48,840 nucleotides of DNA, from assembly GCA_003235325.1 (NCBI GenBank), contig QJWQ01000132.1:1-48840 (forward strand), given 5' to 3'. Source of the stretch: Gammaproteobacteria bacterium. GTDB lineage: Bacteria > Pseudomonadota > Gammaproteobacteria > Pseudomonadales > Porticoccaceae. The translations under genes and the position numbers were made by a program. Shown piece by piece: positions 1-9,891 of the stretch. The notes beneath the pieces are model-generated. The model was not told the DNA's origin, ran no database searches, and worked only from the letters and a program-made list of their open reading frames with translations. The stretch's first letter is position 1; every line of letters begins with the position of its first letter.

Positions 1-77
1 GCCCCTAGACTTCCCCCACCAATTTAATCTGTCCAGTGTTTCAATAAATCAAATTAACCAATTCATTGGGGGTCTAA

Positions 78-2912
78 ATGAAACAGTTTCAACAAAAGCC
101 GATTGCCGTAACCGTTTCCATGCTGGTGGCGTCGTCCATCGGTATGGCGGTTGTTACCAAGGCCAGCGCCCAGGAAGAAGAAATCCAGGAAGTGGTCATT
201 ACCGGTATCAAGGGCAGCTTGCAACGTGCCCAGGCGGTGAAGATGGACAGTTCATCCGTGGTCGAGGCGATTTCCGCCGAGGATATCGGTAAGCTGCCCG
301 ACTCCAGTATTGCCGAGTCATTGGCACGGTTGCCCGGCCTGGCCGGTGAGCGCCGTAATGGCCGCACCAGTGGACTCTCGGTTCGCGGTTTCCGGGAGGA
401 CTTTGTCGGCACCACCATGAATGGCCGGGAACTGCTCGGCATCGGCGACAACCGCGGCGTCGAGTATGATCTGTATCCCGCGGAAATCATGAGCGGGGCC
501 GTGGTCTACAAGACGCCGGATGCGTCTCTGCCCGTAGTTGGTGTAGGCGGTACGGTAGACCTGAAAACCGCCCGGCCCTTGGATGTGGCTCCGAGCCTGA
601 CCTTCAACGGCTCCTACGAGATGAACGATCTGGAGTCTCATAATCCCGACTTCGACGATACGGGCAATCGCCTGGCCCTTAGTTACGTAGACCAGTTCGC
701 TGAAGGCAAGGTCGGCGTGGCACTGGCGGTTGCAACTACCGAATCGCCCAGCCAGGAAGAACAATTTGGTGCCTGGGGTTATTCCACCGGCCAGATTACT
801 TCAGGCCCCTACGCCGGATATTACTTGCCGGATGGCATGTCGACATTCTCAATTTCCCGTGTACTTGAACGGGATACTTACTCCGGTGTGCTGCAGTTTG
901 CCCCTACAGAGGGGCTGACCGCGACATTGGATTATCTGTACATTGATTTTTCCGATGCCGGCATCATCCGTGGATTTATCGAGCAAATGCCTCATGCTGC
1001 CGATGGTAGCGGCGTCATCAGTGCCGACGATCAGAATAAGGTTGTAACCTCAGCCACCACATCGGGTTTCGCGTCCGTAATGCGTTCCGACCCATCGGAA
1101 AAAACAGGGGAACTGACCAGCTATGGGTTGAACCTCGAGTACGATCTCAGTGATGCGTGGAAAATGACGTTCGATGCCGCCCACAGTGAAACGGATAAAA
1201 GCGATTTACGGGCCGAGAGTTATGCTGGTGTTGGACGCCCTGGACTGCCCACCCAGGGAGCGCCCACATTTCGTACCTGGGAGTTGTCGGATCCGGGTTT
1301 CGTGATAACCAACAGCACCACCGATTTCTCGGACTACGACCTGATTAAATTGTCAGGGCCTCAGGCCTGGGGCGGCAGTCTGGCGCCGTTTGGCCAGGAG
1401 CCGGGCGATCCGCTGTACCCGCAAGCTGCCTATCCGGATGTCGGTTATGCCCAGGCACAGGACGGTTTTGTCAACGAGGCAATTTTTACGGAAGATCTCG
1501 ACACCGCTCGCTTGAGCTTCAAAAAGCAGGTCGAGGACTCTTTTATTACCTCCATTGAATTCGGGGCACGCTACTCAGACCATACCAAGTCAAAAGTCAA
1601 TTTTGGTGCCTTCCTGACGTCTCCGGTATGGCCCCTGGAAGAAGCTATTCCGCAAGATGCTCGCCGGGGCGTGGCTGATATCAACTGGGCGGGGCTGGGT
1701 GATTACGCAGCCTATGATGCACTGGGACTGATCAAGGGTGGCTATTACACGGAATGGGCTGCCGCGGAACTGGAACCGGATCGGTTGGGCGATACCTACG
1801 AGGTCTCCGAGCAGGTCTGGAGCGAGTTTATCAAACTGGATTTTGATATGTCCCTGGGAGGGATCCAGGTGTTCGGTAATTTTGGCCTCCAGGGTATACA
1901 TACCGAACAGGATGCGTCCGGCTTCGCGTCCCTGGTTACCGATACGCTATTTGTCGAGGCTACTCCGGTCAAGGATGGCATTCGCTATTCCAATGTATTA
2001 CCGAGCTTGAACCTGAATTTCGACCTGGGCAACAGCCAGATGGTGCGTTTTGCCGCGGCCAAGGTGATCAGCCGCCCCCGTATCGACGCGCTTGGTCCCG
2101 GCTCTTCCATCAAGTTCCGGAACAATATTTCGGAAGTGCTGGCTACCGATCCCGCCAAGGGTCCCTGGCTTTCCACTTCAGGCAACGCCAAGTTGCTGCC
2201 CTATGAAGCCAATCAGGCCGACCTGTCCTATGAATGGTATTTCAGCGATATAGGCTATGTAGCGATTACTTACTATTGGAAAGATTTGCTTAACTGGCAC
2301 CGTAGAGGCACAGAAGTCATAGATTACTCGTCATACTATATTCCCGGCTACCATGTAGGCGTAGATAGTATGGGCAACATTTATGAACCGGCTATTTTTA
2401 CCGGAGTTAACACCTTCCAGGAAGATGGCTTGACCGGTGAGGTTGACGGTATTGAATTCCAGTTCAATCTGCCGGTTGGCGATTTTGTCGAAGTGTTGGA
2501 TGGACTCGGGTTTGTCTGGAGTTCCTCATTTACCAACGGTGATCTGGATGACGGCACCCGAATTCCGGGCCTGTCCGAGGAAGTGTACTCAGCAACCGTT
2601 TTCTATGAGAAAGCGGGTTTCGAGTTCCGGGTATCCTGGACCAAGCGGAGCGACTTCCTGTCCGAAGACCGTGGTGGCAGCAACACCATCGCCGAGGTTA
2701 CCCGCAACGGTACCGAGTTGATAGATGCCCAAATCAGCTACGACTTTATCGATACCGGCATTCCCTACCTCGAAGGGCTGCGGATTTCTCTGCAGGGACA
2801 AAACCTGACGGACGAGGATGACACCAATATCCTTTCTGATACCGGTTTTGTCTCAAAAAACCAGCACTTTGGAACCAACTACCTCTTATCATTGAACTAC
2901 TCGTTCTGGTAA
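78..2912 (+). CDS. TonB-dependent receptor, carbohydrate type
   Basis: Outer-membrane active transporter of 944 residues. A signal peptide covers about residues 1-31 (hydrophobic stretch, cleavage near KASA-Q). A TonB-box-like segment (EVVITGIKGSLQ) and a plug domain to about residue 165 follow, with RLPGLAGERRNGR and LSVRGF typical of the Xanthomonas/Caulobacter receptor class; the rest is a 22-strand barrel ending in aromatic Trp (LNYSFW). The ATG is preceded by a GGGGG run. Its neighbours are a six-hairpin glycosidase, halogenase-like proteins and GH13 enzymes, so import of alpha-glucan oligosaccharides is the likely role. The substrate is inferred from context only; there is no SusD partner. 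The promoter lies at or before the window edge. Confidence 0.93.
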   Translation: MKQFQQKPIAVTVSMLVASSIGMAVVTKASAQEEEIQEVVITGIKGSLQRAQAVKMDSSSVVEAISAEDIGKLPDSSIAESLARLPGLAGERRNGRTSGLSVRGFREDFVGTTMNGRELLGIGDNRGVEYDLYPAEIMSGAVVYKTPDASLPVVGVGGTVDLKTARPLDVAPSLTFNGSYEMNDLESHNPDFDDTGNRLALSYVDQFAEGKVGVALAVATTESPSQEEQFGAWGYSTGQITSGPYAGYYLPDGMSTFSISRVLERDTYSGVLQFAPTEGLTATLDYLYIDFSDAGIIRGFIEQMPHAADGSGVISADDQNKVVTSATTSGFASVMRSDPSEKTGELTSYGLNLEYDLSDAWKMTFDAAHSETDKSDLRAESYAGVGRPGLPTQGAPTFRTWELSDPGFVITNSTTDFSDYDLIKLSGPQAWGGSLAPFGQEPGDPLYPQAAYPDVGYAQAQDGFVNEAIFTEDLDTARLSFKKQVEDSFITSIEFGARYSDHTKSKVNFGAFLTSPVWPLEEAIPQDARRGVADINWAGLGDYAAYDALGLIKGGYYTEWAAAELEPDRLGDTYEVSEQVWSEFIKLDFDMSLGGIQVFGNFGLQGIHTEQDASGFASLVTDTLFVEATPVKDGIRYSNVLPSLNLNFDLGNSQMVRFAAAKVISRPRIDALGPGSSIKFRNNISEVLATDPAKGPWLSTSGNAKLLPYEANQADLSYEWYFSDIGYVAITYYWKDLLNWHRRGTEVIDYSSYYIPGYHVGVDSMGNIYEPAIFTGVNTFQEDGLTGEVDGIEFQFNLPVGDFVEVLDGLGFVWSSSFTNGDLDDGTRIPGLSEEVYSATVFYEKAGFEFRVSWTKRSDFLSEDRGGSNTIAEVTRNGTELIDAQISYDFIDTGIPYLEGLRISLQGQNLTDEDDTNILSDTGFVSKNQHFGTNYLLSLNYSFW

Positions 2913-2934
2913 GAAAAAAGTTGATTAATAAGAA

Positions 2935-2963
2935 CCCACCGGTATTAGCCGGTGGGTTTTTTT
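2935..2963 (+). terminator. Rho-independent terminator after the first TBDR
   Basis: Perfect 8-bp stem CCCACCGG / CCGGTGGG with a 6-nt loop, followed by seven T residues, 22 bases after the receptor stop codon. It separates the TBDR transcript from the glycosidase gene downstream. Confidence 0.92.
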
Positions 2964-3330
2964 CTGGCCGATGCGAAACAATCGATGACGAACCGAAATA
3001 ACAATGTAACTGCCTTCAGTTGCGCTTTGACTGATTGGAATTCGGACTCGCTTAGGAAAACCTGATGTTTTATGAGTTAGCCAAAATTACCTGAAAGGCA
3101 CCAGTATCTTCGGAGATGTAGGTGCCACGATCCTATCTACGGCGAAATTTAAAACTTTACCGAATCCAGTTGAACTCGGAGCTACTCCAGATTAGTTCTG
3201 ATTGACGACTCTGGAGAAAAAATTACCCATTTCAGTAAAAGTGAATCAACTCCGGAAATCTTCTGGAACTCCTGAAAAAGTCTAGTGCGACTAGCCACAA
3301 ACTTATCAAATTACAAATCAGGGGCTACCC
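2964..3330 (+). other. Intergenic region upstream of the glycosidase
   Basis: No credible gene in this 367-base AT-richer stretch. It has a weak inverted repeat CTCCAGA (3185-3191) / TCTGGAG (3210-3216). At 3273-3292 there is a degenerate relative of the hairpin repeat at 16290 and 33021 (TGAAAAAGTC, then GACT). A promoter for the next gene must lie here, but no convincing -35/-10 pair was picked out. Confidence 0.5.
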
Positions 3331-5928
3331 ATGGTTAAATACCATTTACCAAGAAATACTGTGCTTATAGCATTCGCGCTGGTCTCCCTGTCGCAGGCTT
3401 GTACCGGTGAAGATTCGCCAACAATGGCAGCCGCAATGAAAACCGACAGTGAGCAGTTGCACTTCGGTACCTGGGACGGCAGAACCGAGAGGGTGTCCTT
3501 TGCCATTAGCAATGAGCGGGACGGTCTGCGCACCTACAAACAGACCTCTACCGCGATGCAACGGGACGATGCGCCGTCGACAGGCGCCTATAGTGAAGAT
3601 TCTGCCTGGCCGCGAGTGCGCTCCGGCGACCTCGCCTTTGATGCACTCTTTGCCCTGGCCGTCGACGAGATGAAACTGGACGCGGTCAGCGACATCCGCG
3701 ACGATGCCTATAACGGCGGCCAGGCCATTCCCTGCTCCTGCTTCGAGACCGGCGCCAAGTGGCACTATGTCTGGACCCGGGATCTTTCCTACGCCGCCTG
3801 GCTGAGCCTGGCGATGCTCGACCCGGAACGGGTGCGCAACTCCCTCGAGTTCAAGCTTTCCGGTTACCGGGAAGGTGTCAGCAAACCGCAGGCTGCGGCC
3901 GGCAGCGCTGACGGGCTGCAGATTATCCAGGACACCGGTAGCGGCGGTAGTTGGCCGATCAGTACGGATCGTGTGACCTGGGCTTTCGGTGCCATGGCAG
4001 CGCTCTACAGTCTGCCAACAACCGAACGCAGGGAGTTTGCCGCCGAGGCGCTGAGAGCCATCGCCAACACCCTCGACAATGACCTGCTCGCCGCCTACGA
4101 CCCGGATACCGGTCTCTTTGGCGGCGAGCAGTCCTTCCTCGACTGGCGGGAGCAGACCTATGCCACGTGGATTCCCAATCATCTCTCTTCGATGGCCACC
4201 TCCAAGTCGGTTTCCACCAATGCCGCCTTTTACCAGGCCATGACCCTGGCGGTACAACTGGCAGGGGAACTGGGAGCACAGGAGGTGGCCGCCAAATACC
4301 AGGCCCGCGCCGACGCACTCAAAGCGGCCATCAACAAGCACCTGTGGCTGGAGGATGCCGGCCTCTACAGCAGCCTGACTGCCGGCCACTACGACGGCGT
4401 GCGGATGCACAAGTTTGACTGGCTCGGGCAGGCGCTGACCATTATTACCGGCATCGCCGACGAGGAAAAACGGCGGAAAATCCTGGCCAGCTATCCCCAC
4501 GGCCCCATGGGGGCGCCGGTGATCTTTCCCCAGCAGCCTGGTGTTCCTGTATATCACAATCGGGCCATCTGGCCCTTCGCGACCGCCTACGGCCTCAAGG
4601 CCGCCAAGCTTGGCAATAATGTCGCTGTAGCTGACAGCGCCATGGAATTGCTGATTCGGGGCGCTTCCCTGAACCTGTCCAATATGGAAAACCTGGAGTG
4701 GTTGTCAGCCCAGGCCATGTGGCGCGAACCGGAAAGCCCGGAACTGTCCGGCCCGGTGATCAACTCCAAGCGCCAACTCTGGTCGGTCGGTGCCTACCTG
4801 AGCCTGGTGATCAACGATGTTTTCGGCATCGAGACCACGCCAGATGGGCTGAAGGTTGCACCTTACATTACCAGTCGCCTGCGCAGCCGGTATCTGGGGC
4901 ACTCGGATCGGATCGAGTTGCAGAATCTGTCTTTATGGGGCAAGACCCTGGACGTCAGCATTGAACTGCCGCCAGCAACCGATCAGCCAGGCGTGTACAG
5001 TATCAGCGCGATCAGCCTCAATGGTTCCGCCAGCGACGGGCGGATATCTGCCGGTGACCTGCAAGACAAAAATACAATCCTGATTAAACTGGGAGCAGTC
5101 GTTCCCGGAGATTCGACCATCAACCGGGTGGATTCCACCCCCGGGAAATTCGACGAGGCGGTGTTCGCCCCCTATGAACCGAAAATCAAGGTCGGTAAGG
5201 AAGACGGTAAAGCCACCGTGGCCATTCTTGATGATCGCAACCGGGGCGAGATCGAGTACCGGATTTTTCGCAACGGCATGCCGGTGGCGGCTGGACTGGG
5301 TACCGGCAAGTGGATAGATGAAAACCCCGACCCGGTACAATCCTGCTACGCTGCCGTAGCAATATTTAAATCTTCCGGCAACAGATCCCACCACAGCCAA
5401 CCCCACTGTACCAATCAGGGCCAGTACTTTGCCGCCGATGCCGATAACGTTATCAGCAACCTGGCTGTCGCCAACATAACCGAGGGCAAAAAGTCCAATA
5501 CCATCGGCAGCAGCACACCGGTTATTAAGGACTGGGGACTTCCCGATGACCAATTTGACGTTAGCGACATAGCAATAGACGAGCCCGGCACCTATGCCTT
5601 TCAGATCCGGTATTACAATACCCATCAAACGGTCAATACGGGTATCACCAATGGCATAAAGTGGATGGATGTCACCGACGCTGATGGTAATGTGGTCGGC
5701 GGCGGAGTGGTGCAATTGCCTCACAATTACCCGGAGCAGCAGCCGCTGTTTTCCACCCCGTTGGAGGTTGATCTGGCGGCAGGCGCATACAACCTGAGCC
5801 TGACCGACTTCTACAATATGAGCTACCTGACCAACAACCGGACTTACTCGTCTGCCGGTGGCCACGGAGGCGCAGTCAACCGCTTCGATATCTACGGTGT
5901 GCGGGTGATTCCGCTTAGCCACCCTTAA
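3331..5928 (+). CDS. Secreted six-hairpin glycoside hydrolase with C-terminal beta domains
   Basis: An 865-residue exported protein. The N-terminus is hydrophobic up to LSQAC, a possible but non-ideal lipobox. Residues about 85-530 resemble an (alpha/alpha)6-barrel glycosidase of the glucoamylase/GH63-like superfamily: WHYVWTRDLSYAAW, GSWPISTDRVTWAFGA, FDWLGQALTIITG and HNRAIWPFATAYGLKAA. A beta-rich middle follows. The last 150 residues (DEPGTYAFQIRYYN onward) look like a jelly-roll carbohydrate-binding module. Between them is a Cys- and His-containing segment (SCYAAVAIF, HSQPHC). The exact GH family cannot be fixed by eye. With GH13 neighbours, exo-acting alpha-glucan cleavage at the cell surface or in the periplasm is the best guess. 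Confidence 0.8.
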   Translation: MVKYHLPRNTVLIAFALVSLSQACTGEDSPTMAAAMKTDSEQLHFGTWDGRTERVSFAISNERDGLRTYKQTSTAMQRDDAPSTGAYSEDSAWPRVRSGDLAFDALFALAVDEMKLDAVSDIRDDAYNGGQAIPCSCFETGAKWHYVWTRDLSYAAWLSLAMLDPERVRNSLEFKLSGYREGVSKPQAAAGSADGLQIIQDTGSGGSWPISTDRVTWAFGAMAALYSLPTTERREFAAEALRAIANTLDNDLLAAYDPDTGLFGGEQSFLDWREQTYATWIPNHLSSMATSKSVSTNAAFYQAMTLAVQLAGELGAQEVAAKYQARADALKAAINKHLWLEDAGLYSSLTAGHYDGVRMHKFDWLGQALTIITGIADEEKRRKILASYPHGPMGAPVIFPQQPGVPVYHNRAIWPFATAYGLKAAKLGNNVAVADSAMELLIRGASLNLSNMENLEWLSAQAMWREPESPELSGPVINSKRQLWSVGAYLSLVINDVFGIETTPDGLKVAPYITSRLRSRYLGHSDRIELQNLSLWGKTLDVSIELPPATDQPGVYSISAISLNGSASDGRISAGDLQDKNTILIKLGAVVPGDSTINRVDSTPGKFDEAVFAPYEPKIKVGKEDGKATVAILDDRNRGEIEYRIFRNGMPVAAGLGTGKWIDENPDPVQSCYAAVAIFKSSGNRSHHSQPHCTNQGQYFAADADNVISNLAVANITEGKKSNTIGSSTPVIKDWGLPDDQFDVSDIAIDEPGTYAFQIRYYNTHQTVNTGITNGIKWMDVTDADGNVVGGGVVQLPHNYPEQQPLFSTPLEVDLAAGAYNLSLTDFYNMSYLTNNRTYSSAGGHGGAVNRFDIYGVRVIPLSHP

Positions 5929-6161
5929 CTGGCCAGTCAAATTTGTGCTGCTGGTTAATTTGGTTGTATCGTCGCCTCGGAAAATCCGGGGCAACTAAAT
6001 TGGATTTCTGAAATCGCAAAGTCCAAAATCGAGGACGCCGTAGACGCCGGCTTATCGTAGTTGGTGGTACACCACCCCAGCTACCATCGAGGACATTCTT
6101 ACTCAAAACACAGCAGGTCAGCCTGTTAGTTATTCAGTGGAGGGTATGGCGAGTAGAGGCA

Positions 6162-7661
6162 ATGGAGAACCGAATTAAAAAGGTTGTTGTGGTCGGCGGC
6201 GGCACCGCCGGCTGGATGTCGGCCGCTCTGTTGCGGAAGGTTCTGGGCGCCCAGATGGCTATCGAACTGGTGGAATCCGACGCCATCGGCATTATAGGCG
6301 TCGGCGAGGCGACGATCCCACCGATTCAGAATGTCAACAATGTGCTGGGCTTGGACGAAGCCGAGTTTCTGCGGGAAACCAGGGCAACCATCAAACTGGC
6401 CATCCGTTTTGAAAACTGGCGAGTGCCCGGTGAGAGTTACTACCATACCTTCGGCGCACCCGGCAGAAGCCAGGCCTTTTGTCAGTTCCACCACTACTGG
6501 AACCGGGCCCGGCAGTCCGGTTACCAGTCCAATCTCTGGGAATACGATCTCAATTACCTGTGCGCCGAAGCGGGCAAGTTTGCCCGGATGCAGGTCAAGG
6601 ACCCGATCTGGGAGATGCCCTACGCCTATCACTTCGATTCCGGCCTTTACGGCGCCTATTTACGCAAATACAGTGAACAACACGGGGTGATCCGCACAGA
6701 GGGCCTGATCGAGCAGGTGGGCATTCACCCCGAGAGCGGCCACGTGGAAACCTTGACACTGAAGAACGGCAGGAGGGTCAACGGTGATTTCTTTATCGAC
6801 TGTTCCGGAATGCGCGGCCTGCTTATCCAGCAGCACCTGGGTACCGGTTACGAGGACTGGATTCACTGGTTGCCCTGTGACCGCGCCATGGCGGTACCGT
6901 CGCAGCGATTCGAAAAAACCCTGCCCTTTACCCGCTCCATTGCCCACACCGCCGGCTGGCAGTGGCGGATACCCCTGCAACACCGCAACGGCAATGGCCT
7001 GGTCTATAGTAGTAACCACTACAGCGACGATGAGGCGGCCAGCATCCTGCTAAGCAATCTCGACTCGGAAGCCCTCGGCGAGCCGAAGATCATTCCCTTC
7101 CGTACTGGCCGTGCCCGCAAGCAGTGGAACCGCAATGTGGTTGCCGTCGGTTTGTCCAGCGGCTTCCTGGAGCCGCTGGAATCCACCAGTATTTATCTGA
7201 TCCAATCGGCGATTGTGCGCCTGCTGCACCTGTTTCCCCACGCCGGTGTCACCCCGGAACTGGTGGCCGAATACAATCGTCAGTCCCAAACCGAATACGA
7301 ACTGATCCGGGATTTCATTATCCTGCACTACCATGTCAACGAGCGGGACGACAGCCAGTTCTGGCGGGATCTGCGCAACATGGATATCCCCGATCGCCTC
7401 AGCCAGAGGCTGCAATTGTTCCGCGCCAATGGTGGCCTGTTCCAGGATCAACTGGATATCTTCAAGGATTCATCCTGGCTGCAGGTGATGCTGGGTCAGG
7501 GCATAGTGCCCCGTGATTACCACCCGCTGGCGGACAATCTGACCGATGTCCAGCTCCGGGAAAGTCTGGAAAAGATCAAGAAAATTAAGCGGGAACCGCT
7601 GCCGCAGATGCCCGAGCACGACCAGTTTCTGGAAATGTATTGTCGGGTCAAGGCCGGCTGA
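6162..7661 (+). CDS. Flavin-dependent tryptophan-halogenase family protein (first copy)
   Basis: A 499-residue member of the PrnA-like flavin-dependent halogenase family. Seen: the N-terminal FAD motif VVGGGTAGWMSA; a lysine in TIKLAIRFENW (K78) at the place of the catalytic lysine; the family hallmark WxWxIP as GWQWRIP; and GFLEPLEST, where the catalytic glutamate of characterised enzymes lies. The full active-site set suggests a live enzyme that uses FADH2, oxygen and halide. Family members beside TBDRs in Xanthomonas and Brevundimonas brominate indoles in vitro, but their physiological role is unknown. No flavin reductase is adjacent. The stop overlaps the start of the next gene (TGATG), so the two are translationally coupled. 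Confidence 0.9.
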   Translation: MENRIKKVVVVGGGTAGWMSAALLRKVLGAQMAIELVESDAIGIIGVGEATIPPIQNVNNVLGLDEAEFLRETRATIKLAIRFENWRVPGESYYHTFGAPGRSQAFCQFHHYWNRARQSGYQSNLWEYDLNYLCAEAGKFARMQVKDPIWEMPYAYHFDSGLYGAYLRKYSEQHGVIRTEGLIEQVGIHPESGHVETLTLKNGRRVNGDFFIDCSGMRGLLIQQHLGTGYEDWIHWLPCDRAMAVPSQRFEKTLPFTRSIAHTAGWQWRIPLQHRNGNGLVYSSNHYSDDEAASILLSNLDSEALGEPKIIPFRTGRARKQWNRNVVAVGLSSGFLEPLESTSIYLIQSAIVRLLHLFPHAGVTPELVAEYNRQSQTEYELIRDFIILHYHVNERDDSQFWRDLRNMDIPDRLSQRLQLFRANGGLFQDQLDIFKDSSWLQVMLGQGIVPRDYHPLADNLTDVQLRESLEKIKKIKREPLPQMPEHDQFLEMYCRVKAG

Positions 7662-9175
7662 TGACCCACAGGATTGCCATTCTGGGGGGCGGAACCGCAG
7701 GCTGGATGGCCGCCAACCTGTTCGCCAAAAAATGGGCGCCGGACCAGGTTGCCGTGCAACTGATTGAAGCGCCGGACATCGGCATCATCGGTGTCGGCGA
7801 AGGCTCGACACCAACCCTGAAGCGCTTCTTCCAGATGCTGGAGATCGAGGATGCCGACTGGATGCCGCGCTGCAATGCCACCTACAAGGTCAGCATCCGT
7901 TTTTCCGGCTGGAGCCCGGCATCGGGGGTTGCCGACTACAGCCACCCCTTCCTGTCGCAACTGGATACCTTTACCCAGAACCCGTTTGTACAGAACTGCC
8001 GGAATCGTCGACTGGGTGTCGATGTGCACACCCGGCCGGGTGACTTTTTTATCAATGGCGTGCTGGCGCAACAGGGCAAGGGCCCGAAGACGCCGGACAA
8101 CTTTCCGTTTCGCATGGAATACGGCTATCACTTTGACTCGGGCCTGCTCGGCCAGTACCTGGCGGAACTGGCGGTTACCCGCGGAGTGACCCACAGCAGG
8201 GCCCGTATTGTCGATGTGCAAAGAACCGGGGCGGGCGACATCGCCGCGCTGGTGACCGATGCGGGCGAGCAGATTGAGGCGGACTTCTTTATCGATTGCA
8301 GCGGCTTTGCCTCGGTGCTGATGCAGAAGACGCTCGGGGTCCGGTTCAACAGCTTTAAATCCAACCTGTTTAACGATGCCGCGGTGGTGATGCCCACCCC
8401 CATCGGCGAGGACATTCCGGTGGAAACGTTGTCCACCGCGCTTGCCAACGGCTGGTGCTGGAAAATACCGTTGACCAATCGCTTTGGCAACGGCTACGTC
8501 TACAGCTCGGATTTTATCTCCCCTGACGCCGCCGAGACTGAACTCCGTACCTTGCTCGGCACTCTGGACAGCGAACAGCCGGCCCGGCACCTGAAAATGA
8601 AGGTGGGTCAACTGGAGAAGCACTGGCACCGCAATTGTCTGGCCCTGGGACTGTCCCAGGGGTTTATCGAGCCCCTGGAAGCGACTGCCCTGCACCTGGT
8701 ACAGATTTGCATTGAGCTGTTTATCAGCAAATACCAGGAGGGAAATTTCGGCCCCGCCCTGAGGGACGAATTCAACAGTAAAATCACCGAAAGATTTGAG
8801 CGGGTCCGCGACTATATCGTGGCCCATTACAAATTGAACACCCGCGACGACAGCGACTACTGGAAGGCCAACCGGGACAATATGCAGCTTTCAGACTCGC
8901 TGCGTCATATCCTCGACGTCTGGTATCGCCGCGGTGACCTTACCGGGGAAATAGAGCGGCAAAAAATTGAATCACATTTTGGCACCCTGTCCTGGCATTG
9001 CCTGCTGGCCGGCTACGGCGCATTCCCGCCCTTTAGTAGGGAGCAACCGCCAAACGCGGATTTCTATCGGGACCGGGGGGTTGAGAGTTTTCTCAGGGGC
9101 TGCGGACTCAATTTTGCCAGTCATCGACAGAATCTGGCCAGGCTGGGTGAAGCGCGAAAGCCGGACAAGCGATGA
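7661..9175 (+). CDS. Flavin-dependent tryptophan-halogenase family protein (second copy)
   Basis: A 504-residue paralogue of the preceding halogenase. The start at 7661 is chosen because ATG overlaps the upstream stop (TGATG) and puts the FAD motif ILGGGTAGWMAA at residue 7, as in the family. Also seen: lysine in TYKVSIRFSGW, the WxWxIP hallmark as GWCWKIP, and GFIEPLEAT. All expected catalytic positions are therefore kept in both copies, while overall sequence is clearly divergent, which points to different substrates or a heteromeric arrangement. Its last four bases (ATGA) overlap the next gene. The substrate is unknown. Confidence 0.9.
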   Translation: MTHRIAILGGGTAGWMAANLFAKKWAPDQVAVQLIEAPDIGIIGVGEGSTPTLKRFFQMLEIEDADWMPRCNATYKVSIRFSGWSPASGVADYSHPFLSQLDTFTQNPFVQNCRNRRLGVDVHTRPGDFFINGVLAQQGKGPKTPDNFPFRMEYGYHFDSGLLGQYLAELAVTRGVTHSRARIVDVQRTGAGDIAALVTDAGEQIEADFFIDCSGFASVLMQKTLGVRFNSFKSNLFNDAAVVMPTPIGEDIPVETLSTALANGWCWKIPLTNRFGNGYVYSSDFISPDAAETELRTLLGTLDSEQPARHLKMKVGQLEKHWHRNCLALGLSQGFIEPLEATALHLVQICIELFISKYQEGNFGPALRDEFNSKITERFERVRDYIVAHYKLNTRDDSDYWKANRDNMQLSDSLRHILDVWYRRGDLTGEIERQKIESHFGTLSWHCLLAGYGAFPPFSREQPPNADFYRDRGVESFLRGCGLNFASHRQNLARLGEARKPDKR

Positions 9176-9891
9176 TTCGCCTGAACTCCGACCTGACCTT
9201 GCAGAGGATTCCAATCGATGACCGGCAATTCTGCATCGTTATCGACAATTTTCTGGAAAGCCCGCAGGCGCTGATCGAATTCGCCTGCAACAATGCCGAT
9301 CATTTCTATACGACCCCGGCCGGTTACCCGGGCCCCGTAATGAACCTGAACCCCGGTCTGCTCGATGATTTTCACCGGTTTATCCGCAGCCGAATGAGCA
9401 GGGAGTTTGGATTCCTGCGGGGTGACCCAAGACTCAAGACCGGGCTGACGATGACAACGCTGCCACCCGAACGGCTGGCCAATTTTCAGCGGCTCTGTCA
9501 CATCGACCCGCGGGGCGAACCGGGGCGGCGCAATTATGCGGCTCTGGTGTACCTGTACGACAATGAGAAACTCGGCGGTACCGCCTTCTATCGCTGGAAA
9601 AGGCCCGATATTGTCAACCGGGCGCTGGAGCTGGAACTACTGGACCCGTCGGCTGCAGCGACGTTCCTCGCGGAACATTCTGCGACATTCAGGCAAGCGC
9701 CCCGGTATATGACGGCGTCCAATGAACTGGCTGAACTGCTGACCGACATCCCCCCGCGTTTTAATCGCATGATTTTTTATTCGGGGGAAATTCCCCACAG
9801 CGGCCATATAACATCGCCGGCATTGTTGTCAAACGATTTCAGACTCGGCCGCCTGACACTTAATTGTTTTGCCAGTGTATTACCCAGGTAA
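9172..9891 (+). CDS. DUF6445-type protein, 2-oxoglutarate/Fe oxygenase-like
   Basis: A 239-residue cytoplasmic protein with no signal peptide, coupled to the second halogenase by an ATGA overlap. It resembles the DUF6445 family found beside halogenase-like genes. A possible Fe(II)/2-oxoglutarate dioxygenase triad is visible: HID in RLCHIDPRGE (about residue 111), a distal histidine in EIPHSGHI, then RLTLNCF with a candidate 2-oxoglutarate arginine. The beta-strand LVYLYDNEKLGGTAFY between them is typical of prolyl-hydroxylase-like folds. Function is not established; the fold and metal site are inferences from motif order. Confidence 0.75.
   Translation: MIRLNSDLTLQRIPIDDRQFCIVIDNFLESPQALIEFACNNADHFYTTPAGYPGPVMNLNPGLLDDFHRFIRSRMSREFGFLRGDPRLKTGLTMTTLPPERLANFQRLCHIDPRGEPGRRNYAALVYLYDNEKLGGTAFYRWKRPDIVNRALELELLDPSAAATFLAEHSATFRQAPRYMTASNELAELLTDIPPRFNRMIFYSGEIPHSGHITSPALLSNDFRLGRLTLNCFASVLPR

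Noticed and set aside
3346-5994. Long open frames on the minus strand opposite the six-hairpin glycosidase (403 and 353 codons)
   Set aside because: They mirror the codon structure of the real plus-strand gene and have no recognisable domain or ribosome site.
7517-8827. 436-codon minus-strand frame opposite the second halogenase
   Set aside because: Antisense shadow of a GC-rich gene; the plus strand has the full halogenase motif set and coupled starts.
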